DNA of 12,888 nt from Bacillota bacterium (GTDB lineage: Bacteria; Bacillota_C; Negativicutes; CTSoil-072), in contig JAGFXW010000045.1 in assembly GCA_017861495.1 (NCBI GenBank), forward strand, positions 1 to 12,888, written 5' to 3'. Below are positions 7,470 to 12,888 of the stretch, one piece after another (position 1 is the first letter of the stretch; each line of letters starts with the position of its first letter). The notes under the pieces were generated by a model, which was given only the letters and a program-made list of their open reading frames with translations, did not search any database and was not told where the DNA came from. Made by a program: the position numbers and the translations under genes.

Positions 7470-8144
7470 AGTCTGATTTTTTGCCATATTACTCCGTCTT
7501 TTGCCATAACCCAAAACTGCTCCTAAGATGACCGAAAGCGCAGCGGCAGCAAGAACGCGGTATACCGGCGGCAACAGAAAAACCACGGTATGGACCGGCA
7601 GCCAAAGAAACATCTGGACCTTAAAAACAAAACACATAAATTCTTGCCAATCAATATGTCGAACAACCATTTTCGCACTTACAGAACCAAAGTTAGAAAA
7701 TTTTCCTTCTGCCAAATCAAAAAACGTATCAGTAAACCGATGAAAAATCAAGGTCATTGGACCGGCAGTGGCGTTCATAATTAAACTAACCCAAAAGGCA
7801 GCAATAATCTTATCCAAATTTCCGTGGCTAATCGGCAGTACTCCAGCACTAATGGCAGCTGCAACTCCTTTCCCGTTCACCTCGAAAAAAACGGCAATAG
7901 TAGTTCCGATAATCCCCCACACGATGGCCCGATAGACAAAGCCTACTGGTTTTTGCCATTGCCCGCTAACAATTCGCATGGATAAAAGATCACCCATCGA
8001 AGCAAGAATAAAAAACTTAATAAATCCGGCAATCAGAGGATGTTGCCGTGTTCCATTCACAACCTGTTCATGCGTTACCGGCCAAACCAACAGCAGTACA
8101 ACAACGGCAAGTGCGGCAAGCCAAATAATATCCCCTTTTTTCAT
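7461..8144 (-). CDS. Multi-pass membrane protein, Mpv17-like
   Basis: The 227-residue protein has about six hydrophobic segments, near residues 6-23, 37-57, 69-88, 111-134, 168-190 and 195-213, so it is a polytopic membrane protein. Its layout recalls the Mpv17/PMP22 channel-like family. HPLIAGFIKFFILASMGDLL at 35-54 resembles the family's hP....K....GD stretch, and KVQMFLWLPVHTVVFLLPP followed by YRVL at 175-198 resembles the family's W.VWP..Q..NF..VP..RVL region. This likeness is from inspection only and is distant. Bacterial members have no settled function. The ATG at 8144 has GGAG 6-7 nt upstream. A strong promoter lies about 170-200 bp upstream. No terminator follows, so the transcript probably continues into the 38-codon frame and mrp. 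A tandem duplication overlaps its stop codon. Confidence 0.85.
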   Translation of the reverse strand: MKKGDIIWLAALAVVVLLLVWPVTHEQVVNGTRQHPLIAGFIKFFILASMGDLLSMRIVSGQWQKPVGFVYRAIVWGIIGTTIAVFFEVNGKGVAAAISAGVLPISHGNLDKIIAAFWVSLIMNATAGPMTLIFHRFTDTFFDLAEGKFSNFGSVSAKMVVRHIDWQEFMCFVFKVQMFLWLPVHTVVFLLPPVYRVLAAAALSVILGAVLGYGKRRSNMAKNQTAA

Positions 8145-8342
8145 TGTTTCACTCCTTCAAAACGGTTTAACGGTTAATTTTTTGATAATTGAGAAAATAT
8201 TAATTAGGATGTATAACTTTTTTAATAAATACCCGAAAAAGCTACAGCGTATCTGACGTGCGAAAGTATAATAAAATTTAATCGTAAAGCACTCTACTTG
8301 GCATCAGGACTAAATTTTATAACGCATTATATTTTCTGTCAA
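8145..8342 (-). promoter_or_regulatory. Promoter and long leader of the Mpv17-like gene
   Basis: On the minus strand a perfect TTGACA (8337-8342) lies 17 nt from TAAAAT (8314-8319), one of the best sigma-A sites in the window. The start point near 8306 leaves about 160 nt of AT-rich leader before the ATG at 8144. I see no strong hairpin and no known riboswitch in it, and no small gene. Confidence 0.65.
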
Positions 8343-8377
8343 CTGTTTTTTGTGAAATTAAGCACAAATAATATAAA

Positions 8378-8413
8378 ATAAAAATCCTTCCAACAAACTG
8401 CTCTGCTGGAAGG
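8378..8413 (-). terminator. Terminator after the 77-residue protein gene
   Basis: CCTTCCA (8386-8392) pairs with TGGAAGG (8407-8413), and three more pairs, one a wobble, extend the stem inward. On the minus strand the stem is followed by ATTTTTATTTTAT. It lies about 30 bp beyond the TGA at 8444. Confidence 0.75.
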
Positions 8414-8443
8414 AAAAATATTGGTCAAAACCGATATAATTCT

Positions 8444-8677
8444 TCAATGTTTCCGTGGATCGCCAGGGTCGGCAACATCTTTAAAATGTTCAGGGTGCGC
8501 CAGACAGTCTGCAAGGCTTTGCTGTAGACCCGGCAATTCATGATCAATCTCCGCAATTCTCGCAAGGATTCCAGCCTTTTCGTCGGCTCCGGCAGTCTTG
8601 AGTTGCTCCTCAAGCTCTTTCCTCTCCGTTTGTAAACCAGCAATTTCATTCTTATACGGTTCACACACATACGGCAT
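8444..8677 (-). CDS. Small coiled-coil protein, 77 residues, unknown function
   Basis: The product begins MPYVCEPYKNEIAGLQ, continues with a Glu/Lys/Leu-rich helical stretch at about residues 9-59 with heptad-like leucine spacing (LQTERKELEEQLKTAG, then ILARIAEIDHEL), and ends in a polar tail ADPGDPRKH. It has no signal peptide or membrane segment and two cysteines (Cys5 near the N-terminus, one near residue 57). I chose the ATG at 8677 because AAAGGA precedes it by about 12 nt. The open frame extends to 8743, but those 22 residues are basic and look non-coding. A longer frame on the same strand (8425-8778) is Arg-rich and appears to be an out-of-frame shadow. It has its own terminator and appears to be a single-gene unit. 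I do not recognise the family. Confidence 0.68.
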   Translation of the reverse strand: MPYVCEPYKNEIAGLQTERKELEEQLKTAGADEKAGILARIAEIDHELPGLQQSLADCLAHPEHFKDVADPGDPRKH

Positions 8678-9165
8678 ATAAATACACCATCCTTTCCGCA
8701 TAACAAATTTGCTCCGACAGCGTTTCGTAATTTTCCAAAACACCTGTTCCTTGCCAACATTGCAGTAATTGTATCCACGCGGCTAGAAAGCGCTACTCGG
8801 TTTAGCTAAAGCCCAAAAACATAAACAACTATTCCTCATCGCATGATCCACTCATTTGTAATTATATTATAATACAATTATTTTTTCAGAACAATTCGAA
8901 TTATTAAATTTATTATTTGGTTAACTCTACAATTGATTGTTGTCACGGTATGTTACAACAAATTGTTGCGGTAATTGCGGCGAAAGCAACCCTGTATACA
9001 CGACAAAAACTTTTTACGGCAGTTTTACTGTGGCAACATCCATTATAAGATGGTAAAATCATACCATCCACAGTTCCCGGTTTCCATGCACCGAATCACA
9101 ATCAACAAGTGAATCGTTCCTTGTACAGCCGGAATTTTGTTATATAGGTTATAGGAGGCATCCAC
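8678..9165. other. Long intergenic region between divergent genes, with dyad symmetries
   Basis: About 490 bp without a convincing gene. The centre (about 8855-8925) is very AT-rich and holds TATAAT-like boxes for the leftward gene. CAACAA-a-TTGTTG (8956-8968) is a perfect dyad. It is preceded by CAATTGATTGTTGT (8930-8943), which can pair with ACAACAAATTG (8955-8965). GATGGTA (9049-9055) and TACCATC (9062-9068) form a 7-bp dyad around 6 nt. A looser pair, CGAATCAC and GTGAATCG with one mismatch, lies just before the DUF362 ribosome site. A 32-codon frame (8950-9048, plus) lacks a ribosome site and is not called a gene. Confidence 0.5.
8956..8968. promoter_or_regulatory. Candidate operator dyad
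   Basis: CAACAA and TTGTTG flank a central A in perfect symmetry. The site lies about 200 bp before the DUF362 gene and about 280 bp from the start of the leftward small gene. The regulator is unknown, and a chance palindrome cannot be excluded. Confidence 0.35.
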
Positions 9166-10257
9166 GTGAACCACATTGATATCATTTATGGTACGGATCC
9201 TGGCAAAATGATTTATCAGGTATTGGAAAAAATTCAACTCGCCAAAGAATTAAAACCGGATACCAACATCGCCATCAAACCAAATTTGGTCGTCGCCAAA
9301 CCATGCGAACAAGGCGCTACTACCACGCCGGCTCTTGTCGAAGGCGTTATTCGTTATTTAAAGAAGCATGGGTTTCATAACATATCGATCATGGAAAGCT
9401 CATGGGTTGGCGAAAATACAAAAAGAGCGTTCAACGTGTGCGGTTACGATAAACTTTCGCAAAAATACAACGTTCCTCTATACGATCTAAAAGAGGATTC
9501 AACTCAAAGCAAGCAAATTGGCGAGCTTAATTTTAAAATCTGCAATAAACCCTTGCAAACCGACTTTTTGATCAATATTCCGGTATTAAAAGCGCACTGC
9601 CAAACCTTGTTTACTTGCGCTTTAAAAAATTTAAAAGGTTGCATTCCCGACACAGAAAAAAGACGCTTTCATTCTTTAGGCCTTAGTAAACCAATCGGAT
9701 ATTTAGGGAAGGTATTCCCTCCCGGTTTAATCATCGTTGATGCAATTTCAGGCGATCTTACCTTTGAAGAAGGTGGTAATCCGGTCCATATGGATCGAAT
9801 CATTGTCGGCAAAGATCCCGTGATGATTGATACTTACTGCGCTTCCCTGATCGGTTATTCAAAGGATGAAATCGAATATATCCCAATCGCCGAACAGATG
9901 GGGGTCGGAAGCAGCAATCTTGCGCAAGCAATACTAACCGAACATGATATTGATTTGAAAAACAACCGTTCCTTTATCCCCTCGAATAAAGCCAAAGAAT
10001 TAGCAAAAAAAGTATCTGCGGACCAGGCCTGTTCCGCTTGTTATGGAAGTTTGATCCACGCATTGCAAAGACTCCGCGAAAAAAATAAGCTATCATCAAT
10101 AAAAGGACCCATACATATCGGCCAGGGCTTTCGCGGCAAAACCTTGGAAGGCTTGGGGATCGGTTCATGCACCAAGCATTGCAGCAAACATATTTCCGGG
10201 TGTCCGCCTACTGCAAAAAGTATTCTCGATTTTTTAGAAAATAATCCACGGCTTTAA
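9166..10257 (+). CDS. DUF362 iron-sulfur protein with variant cysteine C-terminus
   Basis: The 363-residue protein belongs to the DUF362 family, whose members are mostly of unknown function and linked to iron-sulfur clusters. Family sequences visible are NIAIKPNLV at 34-42, TTTPALVEGVIRYLKKHG at 52-69, NIPVLKAHC at 137-145, ALKNLKGCIPD at 152-162 and the VDAISG...GKDPVMID region at 191-222. Many members end in a two-cluster ferredoxin domain. Here the C-terminus instead has CSAC (289-292), a stretch IGQGFRGKTLEGLGIGSC (318-335), then Cys339 and Cys346 in SGCPP. These five cysteines could hold one cluster. The start is GTG at 9166 with AGGAGG 7 nt upstream. It is the only plus-strand gene and stands alone. 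No signal peptide or membrane segment is seen. A redox or metal-related role is inference. Confidence 0.93.
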   Translation: MNHIDIIYGTDPGKMIYQVLEKIQLAKELKPDTNIAIKPNLVVAKPCEQGATTTPALVEGVIRYLKKHGFHNISIMESSWVGENTKRAFNVCGYDKLSQKYNVPLYDLKEDSTQSKQIGELNFKICNKPLQTDFLINIPVLKAHCQTLFTCALKNLKGCIPDTEKRRFHSLGLSKPIGYLGKVFPPGLIIVDAISGDLTFEEGGNPVHMDRIIVGKDPVMIDTYCASLIGYSKDEIEYIPIAEQMGVGSSNLAQAILTEHDIDLKNNRSFIPSNKAKELAKKVSADQACSACYGSLIHALQRLREKNKLSSIKGPIHIGQGFRGKTLEGLGIGSCTKHCSKHISGCPPTAKSILDFLENNPRL

Positions 10258-10262
10258 AAGAT

Positions 10263-10313
10263 CAATAATAAAGAAGTATCCATCCGAGATAGATGGATAC
10301 TTCTTTATTATTG
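10263..10313. terminator. Perfect 22-bp hairpin between convergent genes
   Basis: Bases 10263-10284 are the exact reverse complement of 10292-10313, with a 7-nt loop. The stem starts CAATAATAAAG and ends CTTTATTATTG, so its right arm is T-rich. It begins 5 bp after the DUF362 stop codon and lies between that gene and the convergent small membrane peptide gene, so it probably stops transcription from both sides. T-runs outside the stem are weak. Confidence 0.65.
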
Positions 10314-10369
10314 GCCGCTTAGCGCACTATGCCAGAAAACAGGCAGCGCACCCCTATAGAACTAACCAA

Positions 10370-10468
10370 TTAATCTTGTTGTTCGGACGATAGTCCAGCG
10401 ATCCGGCGCGCCAAAAAATACAATGCGCCTATACAAACAATAACAATGAGATACGAAAGATACGCCAA
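10370..10468 (-). CDS. Small single-helix membrane peptide, 32 residues
   Basis: The frame starts with TTG at 10468, has AGGGGG 6 nt upstream, and ends with TAA at 10370. Read with initiator Met the product starts MAYLSYLIVIVCIGALYFLA, one clear membrane helix, followed by the basic residues RR and a short polar tail GLSSEQQD. Such a layout predicts an N-out/C-in anchor by the positive-inside rule. An extended -10 promoter stands just upstream. It follows ptsI by about 100 bp on the same strand. Small one-helix proteins often tune a larger membrane complex, but nothing here shows a partner. I do not recognise a family. Confidence 0.55.
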   Translation of the reverse strand: MAYLSYLIVIVCIGALYFLARRIAGLSSEQQD

Positions 10469-10498
10469 AGATATTCCCCCTAATATGTTTACCAAGCA

Positions 10499-10507
10499 AG
10501 TATAGCA
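10499..10507 (-). promoter_or_regulatory. Extended -10 promoter for the 32-residue peptide gene
   Basis: TGCTATACT on the minus strand matches the extended -10 form TGnTATAAT with one mismatch. No good -35 box is seen at 16-18 nt, which extended -10 promoters tolerate. The start point near 10492 would leave about 24 nt of leader holding the AGGGGG site. Confidence 0.5.
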
Positions 10508-10567
10508 AAAAAATGTGAAAATTTTGCGAAGAAATTGTGAAAAATACAAAATTAACGCGTTATATCC

Positions 10568-12202
10568 TTATAAACTGCGTATCTTTTCTTTCACCGGCAA
10601 TAAAGAACTTGCCGACATACTCAATTCATCAAGTCCAATTCGCAATAAATGTTCAGTATAATTTGGGTTGCCAGCCATTTCACCGCACATCCCCACGGGT
10701 ATCCCCTGCTTTTTCGCAGCTTGGACGGTTGTCTCGATTAATCTTGTGACCGCCGGATTGAGCGGATCATTCAAATACGCCAATGCCTGGTTCTGGCGAT
10801 CGGATGCCATCGTATATTGCACTAAATCGTTCGTTCCAATACTAAAAAAATCCACTTCTTTCGCAAACAAATCTGCCATCAGGGCAACCGCCGGTGTTTC
10901 GACCATGATGCCTAGCCTAACATTCTCTGCAACAAGAATATTGTCCCGTTTCAGTTCAAGGCGGATTTCTGCCAGTATTCGTTTACATTCCCTGATTTCT
11001 TGCATAATAGTAACCATAGGAAGCATTATCCACAGATTACCGGCCGTAGATGCCTTTAATAACGCACGCAATTGGGTTTTAAATAAACTTTTTTCTTTTA
11101 GACATAATCGAACACCCCGTACGCCAAGAAATGGATTTTCTTCTTTGTCCATACTGAGGTATTGTACTGTTTTATCGGCCCCTATGTCAATAGTTCGAAC
11201 AACGACCGGCCGCCCTTGCATGGCAGCCAATACTTGCCGATAGGCCAGTTCTTGCTCTTCTTCACGGGGAAAATCCGGACGATCCATAAACAAAAACTCT
11301 GTGCGATACAGGCCAATTCCCTGCGCTCCCAGTTGGAACGCTTCCACAGCCTCCTGCGGGTGTCCAATATTCACCCACAAGTCAATATATTTTCCATCTT
11401 GCGTAACGGATGGCTTGTCAATCAATTCTTGTAATGTTGCGTTCCTTCTTTTTTCCAATGAAGCAAGTTCCAGAACAGCGCGTGTTTTTTTCTGATCAGG
11501 CTCAATGGTTACCGTACCGGCTGCCCCATCCATGGCCATCGTCATTCCACTTCGCGCAATCGAAGTGATATCAGGCACCCCTACAACGCAAGGGATTCCT
11601 AAAATACGAGCCAATATAGCAACGTGGCTCGTATTTGTTCCTTTTTCTGTAATAATTCCCAGCAATTTTGCCTTGTCAAGCTGCAGCATTTCAGCCGGTC
11701 CCAAATCTTCTGCCACAAGAATTCTTGCTTCTTCTCCTATCAATTCGGATTCATTTTGTCCGGAAAGTTTGCAAATAATCCGTCGGCCCACTTCTCGGAT
11801 ATCGCTGGCCCTCTGGCTTAAATATTCGTCTTGCAATTCGCTAAAGCTTTGTGCGTAGGATTCTATCGTGTCATAGACCGCTTGCTCTGCGCAAGCAGCC
11901 TGTTCGGATATTTTCGCCCGAATCATGTCCAGCAGGGACGGATCATCCAGTAACATCATATGTACTTCGAATATTGCCGCTTCCGCAGCAGGCAACTCTT
12001 GGCATGCTTTTTCATATATTCCTTTTAAATCATTCTTAGCCTCTCGAATAGCGTTTGACAGATTGTTAATTTCGCCATTCACCTGGTCGGGCGATATCGT
12101 TGCCTGTTTTGCCTCCACTGTTTTCAGACAACAATATGCCTTCCCCAAAACAGTGCCCGGTGATGCAGAGATCCCTTGCAGCATTCGATTGCTATCAGTC
12201 AT
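10568..12202 (-). CDS. ptsI: PTS enzyme I (phosphoenolpyruvate-protein phosphotransferase)
   Basis: Enzyme I takes phosphate from phosphoenolpyruvate and passes it to His15 of HPr, the first step of the sugar phosphotransferase system. The 544-residue protein has the normal order: N-terminal HPr-binding and phospho-His domains, then the PEP-binding barrel. The active-site loop is GTNTSHVAILAR with His193; most enzymes have GGRTSH, so two loop residues differ. Barrel residues are present: Arg300 in GLYRTEF, Arg336 in VVRTIDIGADK, Glu435 in MVETPA, GTNDLVQYT near 456-464, and the proton-donor Cys506 in GMCGEMAG. There is no GAF domain, so it is PtsI rather than PtsP. The ATG at 12202 has GGAGG 8 nt upstream; a five-residue extension to 12217 is unlikely. 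The usual partner gene ptsH is present only as a relic 16 nt upstream. Confidence 0.95.
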   Translation of the reverse strand: MTDSNRMLQGISASPGTVLGKAYCCLKTVEAKQATISPDQVNGEINNLSNAIREAKNDLKGIYEKACQELPAAEAAIFEVHMMLLDDPSLLDMIRAKISEQAACAEQAVYDTIESYAQSFSELQDEYLSQRASDIREVGRRIICKLSGQNESELIGEEARILVAEDLGPAEMLQLDKAKLLGIITEKGTNTSHVAILARILGIPCVVGVPDITSIARSGMTMAMDGAAGTVTIEPDQKKTRAVLELASLEKRRNATLQELIDKPSVTQDGKYIDLWVNIGHPQEAVEAFQLGAQGIGLYRTEFLFMDRPDFPREEEQELAYRQVLAAMQGRPVVVRTIDIGADKTVQYLSMDKEENPFLGVRGVRLCLKEKSLFKTQLRALLKASTAGNLWIMLPMVTIMQEIRECKRILAEIRLELKRDNILVAENVRLGIMVETPAVALMADLFAKEVDFFSIGTNDLVQYTMASDRQNQALAYLNDPLNPAVTRLIETTVQAAKKQGIPVGMCGEMAGNPNYTEHLLRIGLDELSMSASSLLPVKEKIRSL

Positions 12203-12218
12203 TACTAGATCCTCCAAA

Positions 12219-12326
12219 TTAAGAGTCTGACTTACCTGGAGCCAGGGTTAATACTTCAATAATACTATCCACAGTCACTTCTGTCCTGCCTTTTATAATT
12301 TTTATTTTGCCTCGATAAAATTCCAG
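12219..12326 (-). pseudogene. ptsH: ptsH (HPr) relic, central part only
   Basis: An open stretch on the ptsI strand reads EFYRGKIKIIKGRTEVTV and then DSIIEVLTLAPGKSDS before TAA at 12219. This follows the middle of HPr, where the family has F.S.I.I.K.G..V.AKSI..VL.LA.GKGD at about residues 29-60. The N-terminal part with the GLHARPA motif and phosphorylated His15 is absent; the sequence upstream is the right arm of the glutamine synthetase terminator, and an in-frame TAA lies further up. The last strand and helix of HPr are also missing. No ATG, GTG or TTG with a ribosome site opens the frame. Its place 16 nt before ptsI is where ptsH sits in most Firmicutes. A chance likeness is possible in so short a stretch. 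Confidence 0.55.
12259..12287 (-). promoter_or_regulatory. Possible ptsI promoter inside the ptsH relic
   Basis: On the minus strand AGGACA (12282-12287) and TATTAT (12259-12264) are 17 nt apart and match the sigma-A boxes at four and five of six positions. A strong terminator lies upstream, so ptsI needs a promoter in this interval. Confidence 0.4.
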
Positions 12327-12388
12327 AAAAAAAGCCCCCTTGGTAACAGGTATGTTTTAACCATACTTCTTGTTACCAAGGGGGCTTT
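12327..12388 (-). terminator. Terminator after glutamine synthetase
   Basis: An 18-bp perfect stem is formed by AAAGCCCCCTTGGTAACA (12331-12348) and its complement at 12371-12388. GTATG and CATAC form a further inner stem around a 7-nt loop. On the minus strand the stem runs into seven T residues (12327-12333). This is a very strong intrinsic terminator about 70 bp beyond the glutamine synthetase stop codon. Confidence 0.9.
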
Positions 12389-12460
12389 CTGCATCACAAT
12401 CCATAACCGCCGGTATGCAAAATCTCAGCTTATAAGTCAGCCAAGCTTACAGACAAATAA

Positions 12461-12888
12461 TTATATGTTGAACAAAAGTTCGCCATAAGTAGGCATCGGC
12501 CATAATTCGGCATCTACCAATGTCTCAAGAGCATCAGCGGTTTCTCTCAATGCAGCCATTTTTTCAAACACATCAAATCTGTACAGGGCTGCTTGTTCAT
12601 AAGTATCGCCGTGCGCATTTGCAGCTTTGGCGTTTGCTTCTTCCAGAACTGCAATATTTTTCTTTAATGCTGCAGTCAAGGAGGAAACTTCGGTCAATAA
12701 TTCAGTTTGCGCCGATAAATCAGCGACCACGCCGGTAGCTTTAATTGTATTGATGGAAGCAGCTACATCGGTTGCAAACTTAATTGCAGCAGGTAAAATT
12801 TGTCTCTTCGCCATTTCAATCATGGTCAGAGCTTCTATATTAATTACTTTAATATAGCTTTCGAGGGAGATCTCATAACGGGACTCCA
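12461..12888 (-). CDS. Glutamine synthetase type III, C-terminal part
   Basis: This is the 3' end of a gene that continues beyond the window. About 142 residues are visible. They start ESRYEISLESYIKVINIEAL, pass through MIEMAKRQILPAAIKFATDV, a long helical region with ADLSAQTELLTEVSSLTAALKKN, and end WPMPTYGELLFNI. The long helical tail and the closing P.PTY..LLF sequence are typical of type III (GlnN-like) glutamine synthetases, large dodecameric enzymes that make glutamine from glutamate, ammonia and ATP. The catalytic domain lies outside the window and cannot be checked. The frame is open to the window edge, so the ATG at 12823 is internal. A strong terminator follows. Confidence 0.92.
   Translation of the reverse strand, partial: ESRYEISLESYIKVINIEALTMIEMAKRQILPAAIKFATDVAASINTIKATGVVADLSAQTELLTEVSSLTAALKKNIAVLEEANAKAANAHGDTYEQAALYRFDVFEKMAALRETADALETLVDAELWPMPTYGELLFNI

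Noticed and set aside
8425..8778. 117-codon minus-strand frame overlapping the 77-residue protein gene
   Set aside because: The product is Arg- and Leu-rich without a sensible domain and the frame lacks a good ribosome site; the overlapping 77-codon frame has a balanced coiled-coil composition and a ribosome site.
8950..9048. 32-codon plus-strand frame starting ATGTTACAACAA upstream of the DUF362 gene
   Set aside because: No ribosome site precedes it, it overlaps the dyad CAACAAATTGTTG, and the product shows no clear domain; kept only as part of the intergenic description.
10320..10352. GC-rich hairpin GCGC...TGCC/GGCA...GCGC after the 32-residue peptide gene
   Set aside because: The stem is broken by an unpaired ACTA and has no T-run on the minus strand; the adjacent 22-bp hairpin is the better terminator candidate.
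10668..11243. 191-codon plus-strand frame opposite ptsI
   Set aside because: It is antisense to the conserved barrel of enzyme I; the open frame follows from the codon use of ptsI, and it has no ribosome site or recognisable domain.

Overview
The window reads as chromosomal DNA of a low-to-medium GC Firmicute. Genes have strong GGAGG-type ribosome sites and some GTG or TTG starts. A type III glutamine synthetase, an Mrp/NBP35 ATPase with a CPxC motif, a clostridial-type DUF362 iron-sulfur protein and a classical men operon suggest an anaerobe such as a Sporomusaceae/Negativicutes or related Clostridia; this is inference from gene content. All genes except the DUF362 gene lie on the minus strand, so the window is described here from high to low coordinates.

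Right end (12888 to 10370): the 3' end of a type III glutamine synthetase gene closes with a strong terminator. Directly after it, in front of ptsI (PTS enzyme I), lies a short open stretch that reads as the middle of HPr (ptsH) but lacks the part carrying the phospho-histidine and the C-terminus. I read it as a ptsH relic, with a possible ptsI promoter inside it. After ptsI comes a 32-codon, one-helix membrane peptide gene with a TTG start and its own extended -10 promoter. A perfect 22-bp hairpin separates it from the convergent DUF362 gene.

Middle (10257 to 6282): the DUF362 gene (plus strand) has a cysteine-rich C-terminus and about 490 bp upstream without a convincing gene but with several dyad symmetries. 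Leftward lie a 77-codon coiled-coil protein with its own terminator, then a probable transcription unit of an Mpv17-like membrane protein, a 38-codon peptide and Mrp/NBP35. This unit starts from a TTGACA-17-TAAAAT promoter with a leader of about 160 nt and ends at a hairpin at 6282-6318.

Left (6223 to 1): a solitary ModA-like lipoprotein has its own promoter and terminator and no ModB or ModC beside it. Next is the compact menaquinone operon menF-menD-menH-menB, with stop and start codons nearly touching. It makes isochorismate, SEPHCHC, SHCHC and DHNA-CoA, but menE and menC, needed to join the last two steps, are not in the window. The operon has a long leader with two hairpin-forming dyads. 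Beyond menB, bases 1-114 hold a structured non-coding sequence that resembles an insertion-sequence end more than a normal terminator.

No CRISPR array, tRNA, rRNA or complete insertion sequence is visible. No complete new multi-gene system is evident. The most unusual items are the ptsH relic, the unlisted tiny genes at 10370-10468 and 7225-7341, and the orphan ModA with altered ligand-site residues.
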